A DNA stretch of 64,000 nucleotides, taken from contig JALIGW010000010.1 of NCBI GenBank assembly GCA_023053685.1, positions 12,446,919 to 12,510,918 of the forward strand, written 5' to 3'. The DNA is from Diadophis punctatus similis. Lineage: Eukaryota > Chordata > Lepidosauria > Squamata > Dipsadidae. The number at the start of each line of letters is the position of its first letter. Position 1 is the first letter of the stretch. This document shows positions 10,798 to 22,146 of this stretch, in pieces. The notes below the pieces were generated by a model. It searched no databases and was not told the DNA's origin. It saw only the letters and a program-made list of their open reading frames with translations. Both the position numbers and the translations under genes were made by a program.

Positions 10798-13731
10798 ACC
10801 ACTGGTAAGCAAGCCAATTGAACCGCTTACCATCCCTCTAAGACTATTTATCCCTAACCAAGACGGAGGAAGAAATATCTCGGCATTAGTGGACATAGGG
10901 TGCACCAGATGCTTGATCAGCCAAACCCTGATAGGGGAGTTGGGGATCAAAGTAAGAAAGCTGAAAACCCCCATCACTTTTGCCAACTAGATGGGTCAAT
11001 ACCGGTAGCAGGGGGGGGAACCAGCTTCATTTGCTACTAAACCCCTGAAAATAGGTATTGGGAGCCACGAAGAAATACTTACATTTATAGTGGCACCTGG
11101 CATGGAATGGCCACTAGTATTGGGATTTGCATGGCTGAAAAAATGGAACCCAAAAATAAATTGGGAGCAAGGCACCATAAAATTCCAGATGCACGTGACT
11201 TTTGCAGAGGATCCACAGATAGGAACTGAGGGGGGAGAGCGCCGAGAAACACCCATGCCTGGTTATAACTTGCCAACAGAAGGCATACCAAAGGAATACA
11301 AAGATTTGGCTGAAGTTTTTAGTGAAACAGCCTCAGATGAACTTCTCCCCCCCCCCCCAACCGCCCTACTGACTGTGCAATAGAAATCTTACCCGGGCTA
11401 AACTGCCTAAACCTAAAATGTATAGCATGTCACCGGGGGAGCTAGAAGAACTGAGAGCTTTCATTGAGAAAAACCTAGCAAGGGGCTTCATCGAGCCAGC
11501 CCGACCAAAGATTGCAGCCCCAGTGTTATTTAGGGAGAAAAAAGATGGCTCAAAACGCCTTTGTGTGGATTTTAGAAATCTGAATACTACCAGTGTTGAG
11601 AATATGTATCCCCTCCCCTTGATGAAGGATATGCTTGCACACCTCGCTAAAGGGAAAATATTTTCCAAACTAGACATAAGGGAGGCATACTATCAAATCA
11701 GGATTGAGGAGGGGGATGAATGGAAAACTGCATTTAACACCTCCCTGGGGTGCTACCAATTCAAAGTGCTCCCTTTTGGGCTACAAGGGCACCTGCAGTG
11801 TTCATGCAATTAATAAACGATGTTTTTCATGAACATCTATATAAAGGGATTCTTGTCTACTTAGAGGATATTCTCTTATACTCAGAGACCAAAGCGGAAC
11901 ACGTTAAACTAGTCAGGGCTGTGCTAAGCAAACTCCGTGATGCAAAACTTTATGCAAAACTGTCAAAATGTGAATTCCACCAGGAAAAAATTGACTATTT
12001 GGGGTATTGTATTTCACACCAGAGCAGAGAAATGGACCCTCAAAAAGTGCAGGCAGTACTGGATTGGGAGACGCCTCACATGCGCAAACAGCTACAAAAC
12101 TTCCTGGGGTTCGCAAATTTCTAGCGCCAATTTATCCTGGCGTTCGCTCAAATCGCCCTGCCCATCACGAAACTGTTAAGAACGAAGGGGGGGATCCTAA
12201 ACCGAGAAAGCCCGTGAATTGGACAATGGAATGCCAGGCAGCATTCGAAAAACTCAAACGGCTGTTCTCAGCAGAACCAATTCTAAAGCACCCAGACACA
12301 GAGAAACCTTTCATCATACAAGCAGATGCTAGCAATGTTGCAATAAGGGCAATCCTGCTTCATAAAAATGAGCAAGGACAACTACAACCATGTGCGTATA
12401 CATCCAGGAAATTAAGTGAAACTGAACAAAGGTGGGCTATTTGGGAAAAAGAGGCTTATGAAGTGCAATGGGCACTTTTAACTTGGAGACATTTCATAGG
12501 GAGTAAGATCCCTTTTGAAGTCTGGACTGATCACAAAAACTTAGAAGCCCTAAAGACCCCAAGGAAACTATCCCCCAAACAAGTTCGTTGGGCTCAATAT
12601 TTCAAACGGTTTGAGTTTACTCTTAAATTTATCCCCAGGGGGAAAAGCTTTCTGGCAGACGCACTATCCAGAAAACCACAATACAATAGTGTGAAGTCAG
12701 AGATATTTAAACCCATAGTACAAACTAATCAATTGGCAGCCAAAGTAATCACCAGGTCCCAAGGAAAACAAGACACATTGACAGACGAAGACATCATCCA
12801 CGTTTTTAAACAAGCATTAATCAACGATGAATGGTTTTTGAACCACAAATCCAGTTGCTTGATGAAAGAGGGCTTAGCTTGGGTGGGAGAGAAGCTATAT
12901 GTGCCTGCTAGTCAAAGATTACGCTTAATGGAAAGGTGTCACGACTCTCAATTAGCTGGACACTTTGGCTTTGTAAAAACCTTACACTTAATAAAGAGAC
13001 AATTTTGGTGGCCTTCGCTAAAAAAGGACATAGAAAGCTATGTAGTGAGTTTCCCCATTTGTGCTGCGGCAAAAAGACAGCAAGGGAAAACCCCAGGACT
13101 CCTACAGAAGGTAGCCGAGCCGTCAGCGCCATGGAAAGAAATTGCTATGGATTTTATTGTAGAACTACCAGAAAGTGCAGGAAACACGGTCATTTGGGTT
13201 GTGACAGACCTGTTTTCAAAACAAGCACACTTTATAACTTGCCAGAAAATCCCAACTGCTAAAGGCTTAGCCAGATTATTTCTAATACACATTTATCGCT
13301 TTCATGGAGCTCCACAAAGAATCATCTCTAATAGGGGAGTCCAATTCACCTCCAACTTTTGGAAGGCATTTTTGGGCTTACTTGGTATTGCCCAAGGATT
13401 AAGCTCCGCCCACCACCCGACTACTAATGGAAATTGTGAACGAACAAAATCGGTTTTGGAACAATATCTAAGATGTTTTATTAATTTTCAACAGGACAAT
13501 TGGACCGAACTTTTACCTTTTGCGGAAGTTGCTTTCAATAATTCTGTACACTCGAGTACTGGTTTTACCCCTTTTACAGTAGCTACAGGTCAGGATTTCA
13601 GCCCAATGCCGGAACTACCCACAGAAAAACCCACTATCCCCTCACTTAAGGAGTGGATGGAGAACTTGCAAAATACATGGTCAGTAGTCAGATTAGCTTT
13701 AAAGGAAGCTAGAGAGGCTTTCAAAATTTAA
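10798..13731 (+). pseudogene. Pol-like region of the Gypsy element (protease, RT, RNase H, integrase), broken
   Basis: Protease motif near 10880 reads ALVDIGCT where DSG/DTG is normal. Reverse transcriptase lies at about 11400-12120 (FSKLDIREAYYQI) but its active-site block reads YLED rather than YLDD. RNase H starts near 12300 (QADASNVA, then WTDHKNLEAL). Integrase follows, with HFGFVKTLHLI, the DFIVELPE block, SNRGVQF where the second catalytic Asp has become Asn, and a final ERTKS region. Breaks include a stop near 10989, a frame change at a C-run near 11350, another near 11785, and stops near 12121 and 13729. Such lesions rule out function. Confidence 0.9.
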
Positions 13732-13999
13732 GCGGACAAGAAAAGAATCAAGCCTAAACCTTTCCATGTTGGGGATAGAGTATACTTATCTACAAAATTC
13801 CTGAAATCGTTACAACCACCCAAAAATTAGGGCCAAATTTCATTGGACCTTTCCCTATTATTAGGATCATCAATCCAGTAGCAGTTGAATTACTCCTTCC
13901 AAAAACACTTAGACAAGTCCACCCAGTGTTTCACATTAGTTTACTCAAGAGAGAGGTAACCTCTTCACTCAGACCGCCTGTATCTGCACCACCTGTCCC

Positions 14000-14195
14000 A
14001 ATCATGATAGAAGGAGAACAACACTTTGAAATCAAGGAAATTCTTGACTCCAGGATCCACAGAGGTAAAATCCAGTATTTGGTAGCTTGGAAACATTTGC
14101 CTTCATCGCAGAACGAATGGGTTGCTAAACAACATGTTAAAGCTCCCACCTTACTGAGAAGATTTCACTCCCAATACCCTAACAAACCTTGTTAA
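14000..14195 (+). pseudogene. C-terminal chromodomain of the Gypsy integrase
   Basis: After a frame break the plus strand reads EIKEILDSRIHRGKIQYLVA, then WKHLPSSQNEW: the aromatic-cage and W-x-x-x-x-x-x-x-x-W layout of a chromodomain. In chromoviruses this domain steers integration to chromatin. The stop TTAATA near 14192 is followed by a purine-rich AAGGGGCAGCG just before the 3' LTR, a candidate polypurine tract. Confidence 0.85.
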
Positions 14196-14256
14196 TATAT
14201 TATAATTGATTTATGTCTTCGTACAGGTGGACCTTTTTTCTTTCTAAGGGGCAGCG

Positions 14257-14677
14257 TGTCAGAATCCAGTGACTCTGCCATTCAATAAGAGAAGGGGGGT
14301 CTTGAGTTTGAATTATCAGCATTGCTTGGATCAACTGAGATTTACAACACATATCCTGGCGCCAGGTACCTTGAAACCTCTTCATCTGGGGAAAGGGTTT
14401 GAGGGGTAATTTGGACTGGTTTGAACGGAAGAGGCTCTGGAGAATCGTATACTTTTCTGGTTCCCAGAGCAGGGGATTTTCACATTTGTGTATTGGCCAG
14501 GATTTGTCTTCTGGCTAATGGGGAGGGGCTCTAAGGTTTAACTGTACCAGCTTTGCCTAAGGGTATTCAGATCTTGCTTTGAATGGGATGTTGTCACATT
14601 TGCTTAATAAAGGAATCCTTTTGAACTATGGCTCATAAGTTCGTACTTTTTAAGTGAAAGGGAAGGCAATCCTTACA
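14257..14677 (+). repeat. 3' LTR of the Gypsy element
   Basis: Begins TGTCAGAATCC and ends CCTTACA, directly followed by the CTATG target duplication. It has insertions relative to the 5' LTR (near 14289) and deletions near 14452. Confidence 0.93.
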
Positions 14678-14682
14678 CTATG

Positions 14683-15109
14683 TACAATTTCAAACTACTT
14701 AAAATAAAATATAAGAGCAGCAATTTAGGAATTGTAGTACTCCCAAGTGCTTTTTGGTTTTTATGTATTATGGTCTCATGTTATATATGTAGACTTACCT
14801 ACTGATTATATTAATCTATAGTTTCACTTTCACATTTGATTCCATTTAGGTGGGTCAAATTTTTCAACTTTCAATTTCCATACATTATGGATGCTCAAAA
14901 GTTGTGACATGCCTTGGGGATTGTAAAGATATTTTGGTTACTTGAATATAATTTAGATGTGCTTCGTAAATAACTACATAAATATTATAACTTTTTAACA
15001 TTTTTCTTTCATTTCACAGATGCAGCTGTCTTTCTCTTTTTGTTAAACGTTATTTTGTCTGACCGTGTTAAATATTGCTAGCCTCGTTTCCTGTGATAAC
15101 TGATCTGTA
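14683..15109. other. POLA1: Intron 11 sequence before the hAT-like pseudogene
   Basis: AT-rich. Part of it (from about 14850) may be the 5' non-coding part of the element whose broken coding region starts at 15110, but I found no convincing terminal inverted repeat. Confidence 0.35.
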
Positions 15110-17412
15110 ATGGCTTCTAAAAATAGAACAAGACTGGGAACATTCAGTCATATGAGCAACCTAATTGGGACTAGCAGAGACTTGTTGCCATCTGAACTCC
15201 CAACACTGCGAGACATTCTCAGATATGGCCTACAGTTAAGAGAGCAAAGTAGTGATGATGCTAGAAACTACCCAGGAGCCAGTCTTGCAAGAAACATATA
15301 TCCAAAAGTACTTGAAAAATGGGAACAAACAAACAGTTCTTTTGACCCCTGTTGTAAATTCACAAGTGACAATCTTGAACAAGATCCAAGAGAGCTGGGA
15401 TCAAGCCAAAAACATATCTCTTGGTAGAGGAAAGTTAGATGTCAAAGAGACTTTTACTGTGAAACTTGACAAACTGTTTGACATCCTCAACTACAAGTGT
15501 CAAATTGTTCTGTGTGCCAAATTTGACTGCCTGCTGGCTGCAAAAAAGCAGCTCACATTAACTGTACCTGAGATGAAGACACCACTGAAGGAACTTGCTT
15601 TCGTTAAAAGTCAGAGAGAGAAGATTGGTTCTTTTGGATCACACCAGATTGGTTTGCCAGATGTGCCCGAGCAGAAATGATTAGGCAAAAGGGAAAAGCG
15701 GCAAGACAATTAGAGACAAAGGCTCGCTAAATATAAGCAGAGAAGTATTCCAGACATTTTGATACTGACAAATGAAGTAATTACCTCTTATGAGGAAAAT
15801 GAAGGACAGACAACTGATGATGAAGGTGAAGAGGAATGTGATGGAAGTTATGAAGAGGCCTTAGACCAAACACACATGCCCTCTACTTCAAAAGAAAAGA
15901 CAGACTACAATCGATTAGAAATAACAAATGTCAGAGCATAAGATACAGTATTGGTCTAAGTGCTACTGCTGCCATTACCACAGCCGCCTTCATAGATGCT
16001 GGATTGATCACCGAAGAAGACAACAAACTTGTAGTTGACCACAATAAAGTCAAGAGAGCCCAGGAAAAAAGTATGACGTCCCTAGATCAAGAATTTGATG
16101 AGCTCTATAAGAAGGATGAAATAGAATGCATCTTCTTCAATGGCCATATAGATGCAACTAAAGGTATGCTGAAAGCAAACAACTCAAACCAGCAATTCCC
16201 CTGTACCATCAAAGATGAACATTATTCTGTGTGCAGTGAGCCAGGTGGAAGATATCTTTATCATTTCACTCCAGAGAAAGGCTCAAAAACAGGAAAACCT
16301 GATCAAGTGATTGCAGATAATCTGGTATATTTCATGAAGGACAAAAGCTAGAAGGCTATTGGAGGAGATTCTACAAATGTTAATACTGGCTATGAAGGTG
16401 ACGCCATGCACTGGGTAGAGGTCAAGCTTGACCGGAAGTTGATCTGGTTGGTGTGCGCACTTCACATGAATGAGTTACCCCTACAACACTTAATCACAAA
16501 ATTGGATGGGAAGACCTTGTTTAACAACGAATGGGCAGGTAAAATTGGCAACATGCTAGTCCCTGCAACAGAACTTGACATTGATCCTTCATTCACCAGA
16601 GTTTCAATTGGTGAACCTCTCATTTCACTGAGTGTCAGTGTTGTAAAGGATCTCTTTACTGATCAAGCGTATGGATACAGGATCACACAGGCAATAAGGA
16701 CAGGAGAACTTCCCACAGATCTGGCTCTTCTGGAATTGGCCCCGTAAGCCATTCACGCTGGTTGACAACTGCAAGTGAGCTTTGTCAAACATAGGTTTTA
16801 AAACATGGCTTTAAAGGCAACACTCTTCAAAACTTAAGAATGATAGTGGTATACATTTTTGATGTGTTACTACCCTTGCTGGTTCAAAATCAAAGTAAAA
16901 CATGTGTTATTCCAGCTACAACAAGTCAGTGCAAAAGAAGGCTGTAGTAGATGCTGTTTTGGCAACTATTCGGCACTCAGTATGGTCCGCTTTCAGTGAA
17001 ATGATAAGCCACACACTCTTGTATTCAGATGACATTCAAGAGAGGAGAGCTGGTGTGCAAAAGATCATTGACTTGAGGGGTGCAGACAATGAAGCGCTGG
17101 GAATTTTTCTGTACGTGCAAGAAAAACACCTTTAATCAACATGAGAGCATCCACTCTGCTAGAGCTGATTGACTAGTCTGAAGGTGTATATGAGCCACCT
17201 TTGACGTGCAAATTGACTACAGCGAAAAAAAGTTCATTGATGAACCAATGCAAGTACCACAGTGGTCCTGTCATGCCCAATCAATAGAAAGATGTGTGAA
17301 ACAGGTCACAGAGGCAGCAAGCAGAGTGTATACACATGAGAAACATGAGGGTTATATTAGAGGCCAAAAAACAAGTCGGCGTCTGATGTCGAAGAATCAA
17401 AACAAGACTTGA
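15110..17412 (+). pseudogene. Broken hAT-like transposase-related coding region
   Basis: Seven plus-strand open pieces (15110-15427, 15252-15680, 15759-15941, 16004-16351, 16406-16747, 16902-17135, 17206-17412) read as one protein of roughly 700 residues with frameshifts and stops. Visible blocks are LGTFSHMSNLIGTSRDLLPS, ATAAITTAAFIDAGLITEED, the D-rich IGGDSTNVNTG near 16353, WLVCALHMNELPLQHLI, SRWLTTA, and a C-terminal QSIERCVKQVTEAASRVYTH. The order Asp-Gly near an NTG, then C-x-x-H, then R-W-L resembles an RNase H-fold transposase of hAT type with a C-terminal dimerisation part. I recall similar uncharacterised proteins in invertebrates but cannot name the family. The many lesions mean it is not expressed as a protein. 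Confidence 0.65.
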
Positions 17413-17823
17413 TGAAACTCAATTAAACATTTTTGTAACTTAGATAATTGCTTTTTAATGTTACCTTATGATTGCATGGATTATTTTTTGCTTAGCTAGA
17501 TAAGATTCATGCAGGAAAAACTTTATTTTTTGTAGCACAAGGTGTAATTTTGAGAAGATAAAGTTAACAGTATTTGAGTTACAAGAGACTTTTGTGGGGT
17601 ATATGATCGGATGTGGATTTACCATATAAAGCTAAACATTGTGCAATTGCAAAAAAAATAGCAATTAGAATTCTTGGTGTAAAAAACCATATTTTTAGAA
17701 CCCCTCACTGAAAAAAAATGGCAAAAAATTATGTCAGTTATGTTTGCCTTAATGCCTTGTGCCTTCTATAAAACAGATGAGAAACATTATCAGATGAGAA
17801 TACTGTAACATAAGAAAACATAC
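17413..17823. other. POLA1: Intron 11 sequence, possibly the pseudogene's 3' flank
   Basis: AT-rich sequence between the hAT-like region and exon 11. No terminal inverted repeat to 14683-15109 was recognised. Confidence 0.4.
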
Positions 17824-17936
17824 CGATTCACGTGGAAGTAGATAAATAATTCTTTCTATATTTTTTACTGTTACACAACAGCTCACATAGGACTGCGCTG
17901 ATTCAATCCATACTTTCCCAAAGAGAAATACCACTC
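17824..17936 (-). CDS. POLA1: POLA1 coding exon 11
   Basis: 113 nt, residues about 371-408. Acceptor TATCATCTTAG, donor TCG|GTATGT. Two bases complete a Gly codon. The product [20 protein letters not shown] continues [18 protein letters not shown], one of the best conserved parts of the N-terminal domain. Confidence 0.96.
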
Positions 17937-18337
17937 CTAAGATGATAGAAAACAATAGAAACAATTCACATTAATCAGAACAGTTTAGCACAGCTGCTAA
18001 TGGAAAAGCTACAATAATATTAAGCACTAAATAAGCACACTAATTCACCCTTAGGAACAAAATGATTTCCAATTTGTAGTTTCTATTTGACAACTCCATC
18101 TGCTGAAAGTCAACAGTGACATGAGATTGCTTCAAGAATTTTGTAGTATGAGGGCATATGATAGTATGCAAGCATCAGATGCCGTATTTTTATCATGAAA
18201 GGGTCTTGAAAATAGGTTTTTCTAGAATTTCTATTCACTTGTTCAATCATATAGCTCTGTTTCTTTTAATATGCAATTGTAATATTGAGATATTTTTTAA
18301 AACATGAAAAATCAAAGATAGCTATCCTGATCCTAGA

Positions 18338-18346
18338 TAGAAATAG

Positions 18347-18439
<93 letters not shown>
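18338..18439. repeat. GATA/GA microsatellite
   Basis: About six ATAG units at 18340-18365 run into about 37 GA units. An open frame of Leu/Ser repeats across it on minus is an artefact. Confidence 0.95.
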
Positions 18440-18441
<2 letters not shown>

Positions 18442-18616
18442 CTTTGAGCAGAACTTTTATAAGTAGCCAAAATGCTAGCAACATGTGCAATCTTTCAGAT
18501 TACTCAGAATTTTTTGTTTGGAAAAGTCAAGGAGATCTAAAATATGTATCAGATCTTGTGAACCCAAGGTGCAACAATCCTGAAAGTTCAAATATTCAAA
18601 TATTATCATTCATTAC

Positions 18617-19060
18617 AGGTAGTGCTCGACTTACAATCATTTATTCTATGACTATTCAAAGTTATCATAACACCAAAGGGACTTATGATCCCTGCTCAAA
18701 ATTCTCACTGTTCCACCACCCTCAATCATATGATCAAACTTCAGGGGTTTCCCAATATGCCTCTCCTTACGACTGTGGGAGGGAGGGAAAACTAGGTTAA
18801 CTGGACTAGGAGGCCTTGGCAGCCAGGTCCACTGGCACACAGAAACTTGCCATGCGCCAGAAGGCTTCAGCCTACTAAGTCCAGCAGTGTATGGGCTTCT
18901 TCCCTTTCCTCCAGCACTCCCAAGAGGCCTTCTCCCTACCCCACCATGCTTGGAATGTCTCAGCTGGGTAGGCCAAACAGCACGGGGGCCTCCTCCCTTC
19001 CCATACCTGGAAGGCCTCAGACAGCTATTGGGTGTATTGGGCCTGATTCATAAAATACCC
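18617..19060. repeat. Partial miniature element (AGGTAGT..CGACTTAC type) and C-rich tract
   Basis: It begins CAGGTAGTGCTCGACTTACA, the terminus of the family seen complete at 44920-45240, with the typical ATGACTATTCAAAGTTA, but the right end was not found. A C-rich stretch (18840-19030) without clear family follows. Confidence 0.5.
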
Positions 19061-19650
19061 AGGTATGGCTCCATTACATGGATTAATTCACCCAGTTGGA
19101 ACTGATTGCTGATTTAAGTCTTTCTCAAACTATATAAGAAGCAAAGAGGAATGAAGAGCACAAACAAAACTTTGCTTGCAGTTGCAGAAGTTGATGCAAA
19201 TATCAGTAAATCATGGTTTAGCATGACGTTAATATTACATGCATATGAAATTCTCATTCATTTTGCAATAAGATGTCTTCCACAAAATTTAGTTAATATC
19301 TCATTTGCTACTATATAAGGATCATGATTCTTTTAAAACAAAAAGTAATGGCAATTTTTCTCTCTCCACATTACTAATTGAAACCAGGTGCAGTCTTTAT
19401 TATTCATCCTTGAAAAGTTATGATGATAGGGTCTCTTTTCATAATCAAGGAACAGAAGTCTTTTCATAATTATACATCATTCAGAAGCTACTATACCGAA
19501 TCTAAGATAAACGATCACACTGTACAAGGGTCTTTGGGGCCACTTTTTTTCCTTTTAATATTAGTCACCAATTTCTTTAGAACTTCAGTGATTATTACCT
19601 ACTGTCACAAAACTTTTTTGAATACTGTAGTTGATATAGTGAGTGAGAGA
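19061..19650. other. POLA1: POLA1 intron 10: no recognised feature
   Basis: AT-rich, unique-looking sequence. Nothing supportable was seen. Confidence 0.45.
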
Positions 19651-19678
19651 GATGAGATAGATAGATAGATAGATAGAT

Positions 19679-19719
<41 letters not shown>

Positions 19720-19765
19720 TAGATAGATATAGACAGACAGACAGATAAACAGATAGACAGACACA
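19651..19765. repeat. GATA/GACA microsatellite
   Basis: GATA units, then about eleven GACA units, then alternating GATA and GACA. GATA/GACA arrays are the class known from snakes as Bkm repeats. This is only about 115 bp. Confidence 0.95.
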
Positions 19766-20128
19766 CTTATTTGAGATATAAATGAATGTTAATTGATTTT
19801 TGCTCTATTTTTTTAATGAAGCATTAGTTTACTCTCCCCCTTCCTGAATCCATTGTGCAAATGAATAGGGTTAAATGACAGTAAAGATCTAGATTTTTAA
19901 AAAAGAAATGAAACTAGTAAAATGGAACCTTTTGCAGTCTCCTGGCTCTTACAATTCTCACGTAATTATTTTTAAACACTATACATTCAGGAAGCGTTTA
20001 GTTCCATGTTTGCAATGGAAAAAATGATAGGTTTCTTAAAACTTCTTTCCACTTCAATTTCTGTTTTCCTGAAGCACTCTAAAAACTGAAGACTATGGTG
20101 AATTACCGTAGATGACAGTCACTTAGGG

Positions 20129-20600
20129 CCATGATGGTGAACCTATGGCACGCGTGCCACAAGTGGCACGCGGAGCCATATCAGTGGGCACGTGAGCTCA
20201 GGTTCCAACTTGAAATGGGCCATTTCTGGCCTCAGGAGGGCCTCCGGGGGGGGAGGCCGTTTTTGCCCTCCCCAGGCTCCTAGAAAGGCTCTGAAGCCTG
20301 GGGAGAGCAAAAATACGGGCCTTCCGGTCCAACTGGAAGTTGGCAAACAGAACGTTTCCGGCCTCCAGAGGACCTCCGGGGGGTTGGGGAAGGCCGTTTT
20401 CGCCCTCCCCGGCTCCTAGAAAGGCTCTGAAGCCTGGGAAGAGCGAAAAACGGGCATGCCATCGCGTGCCCAGGGGGGTCACACATGCATGCGCAGGGGG
20501 TCCCGCATGGAATTATGGGTGTGGCCACATACTCGCACGACCCCCCCCCCTGCATTCCCCCCCTTTTGGCACGCGAACCAAAGAAGGTTCGGCTTCACTG
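20129..20600. mobile_element. hAT miniature element (TGATGGCGAACC family), copy 1
   Basis: Terminal inverted repeats of the type CAGTGATGGCGAACCTATGG (here with a few substitutions) and its complement. The 8-bp target duplication ACTTAGGG is perfect (20121-20128 and 20601-20608). The interior has two near-copies of GCCTCCGGGGGG / CCTAGAAAGGCTCTGAAGCC. No coding capacity. Other copies are at 27538 and 51808, with a partial one ending near 38727. Confidence 0.92.
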
Positions 20601-20839
20601 ACTTAGGGTATATCATACATGCAGATTCAAACTAGGTTCTCTTTTTCTCTAGTTTTATTTGGTTTTGGAGGAACTTTGTATTTAAGTCATGCTATATCTA
20701 TTTCAAGCTACTCTATAGCTTTTATGTGTTTCCCATCTCAGAATACTGTAAAGCTACCCCATTTAGTTAATTACTAAATTACTCCCATTAGAGAAAGCTT
20801 TGGGGTCACAAAGTAGAATTATATTGAATATAAACATAC

Positions 20840-21018
20840 CTGGTTGGTTATATTGATCTTCATAAGCATCCAGCCAGTAGAACTTGAAAATCTTTTGCCC
20901 TTCTTCCCCCTTTATAAGTGGGAACTGACTGGAATCCACTTGAATTTCTGAAGATACAAAGTCAACTTCATGTTCATCAATTCTATCCCAGCAGGATTTA
21001 TCATGGAGGGAAGAACAT
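20840..21018 (-). CDS. POLA1: POLA1 coding exon 10
   Basis: 179 nt, residues about 311-370. Donor CCAG|GTATGT is strong and the product EIQVDSSQFPLIKGEEGQKI continues FKFYWLDAYEDQYNQP, unmistakable POLA1. The acceptor CACATGGGCTCAAG was chosen because it alone keeps the phase (2 in) with exon 9. Its pyrimidine tract is poor, so the 5' end of this exon is the least certain boundary. Confidence 0.88.
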
Positions 21019-21151
21019 CTTGAGCCCATGTGAAACAAGAAATGATATATTTGAAATGACTACTTATTCAAAGAAGTCCTTTTTCTCCAACTGTAAAAAT
21101 TCTGAAGAAAATTTTTATAATTTTAAAAAATCTGTGTAGGTCAGCTATGTA

Positions 21152-21538
21152 ACGTATTTTTCAGACTATAAGAAGCACTGGAGAATAAGACGCACCTAGA
21201 TTTCAAAGAGGAAAACAAGAAAAAATAGTTTTGGCCTCCGCGTGTCCGATTTTTGCCCTCCCCGGCCCCCAGGAGCACTCCGCAGGCCTCCCAAACTCTC
21301 TGTGCATCCCATTTTTGCCCTCCCCAGCCCACAGGAGCACTCTGCAGACCTCCCGAACCTCCCACGCGTTCTGATTTTGCCCTCCCCAGCCCCCAGGAGC
21401 ACTCTGCAGGCCTCCCAAACCCTTCACGCGTGGGGGGGGTGTTTGGGAGGCCAAAAACAGGGCCATATTTGGTCTATAAGACGCACAGACATTTCCACCC
21501 ATTTGGGGGGGGTGCGTCTTATAGTCCGAAAAATACGG
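21152..21538. mobile_element. 387-bp TA-target miniature transposon with internal tandem repeat
   Basis: Left end ACGTATTTTTCAGACTATAA (first base mutated), right end TATAGTCCGAAAAATACGG, TA on both sides. Inside, a block of about 60-65 bp containing TTTGCCCTCCCC and CCCAGGAGCACTC is repeated three times. Same terminal family as 4254-5107, different interior. Confidence 0.85.
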
Positions 21539-21619
21539 TATCTTGATAATAGTGCTTTAAGAAAGCATTAGTGTTGACAGGACAACAAATATGCACCTGT
21601 TTCCACAATATTTACTTAC

Positions 21620-21746
21620 GGCATTTGTTTATCTTCCAATTTCATCTCTTCCTTGAGGAATGTGACCTCTTCTGAAACAATTCCCATTCCTGGCATAGAT
21701 TCATCAAAATCGCCATCATCAAAAATAATTATATCTTGCTCATCTT
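21620..21746 (-). CDS. POLA1: POLA1 coding exon 9
   Basis: 127 nt, residues about 269-310, in the acidic linker of the N-terminal region. Acceptor ATGTTGTTTACAG, donor GCC|GTAAGT. The product EDEQDIIIFDDGDFDESMPG aligns with the acidic EDGDFDEP block of the mammalian protein. The rest of the exon is poorly conserved, as expected for a disordered segment. Confidence 0.9.
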
Positions 21747-22146
21747 CTGTAAACAACATGTAGACAATTAGAGAGACTTACATTTAATTTGTAGAATGTA
21801 ATATTATTTGTTTATCAAATATTTTAATTTACTCTTCAACCTTTCAAGGTAGAGAGAAGCATAAGAAAAAATAAAATAATAAATTATCAGAATAAAAATA
21901 TACTTTTTAGCATTTTGCAGTGTGAATTCACAAATATATAATTGCATGATGAGGCAGTGAGTAAATATCCAGTATTAAATTACAATGAAATCAAATAAAA
22001 ATCCTGTCTTGGAAATAAAGTATGAAATTACTATGTCCAGCAGGTAGCTTTTGAACAGACATGTCTTTGACTAACATCTAAAAGAATAAGAAGTTAAAAC
22101 TTAAGAAACATTTTTAGGATAGCAATTCAGAGTCACTCTCTTCCTA
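21747..22146. other. POLA1: POLA1 intron 8, left part: no recognised feature
   Basis: AT-rich sequence with nothing supportable. Confidence 0.45.

Larger units (their letters stand above)
9447..14677 (+). mobile_element. Ty3/Gypsy chromodomain LTR retrotransposon, near full length, inactive
   Basis: Two LTRs (9447-9865 and 14257-14677) flank gag-, protease-, reverse transcriptase-, RNase H-, integrase- and chromodomain-like regions in that order, all on plus. The target duplication CTATG is intact on both sides (9442-9446 and 14678-14682). Integrase after RNase H and a C-terminal chromodomain mark the chromovirus branch of Ty3/Gypsy. No envelope frame is seen. The element is antisense to POLA1 in intron 11. 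Several stops and frameshifts, and changes at catalytic residues, show that it is inactive. Confidence 0.93.
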
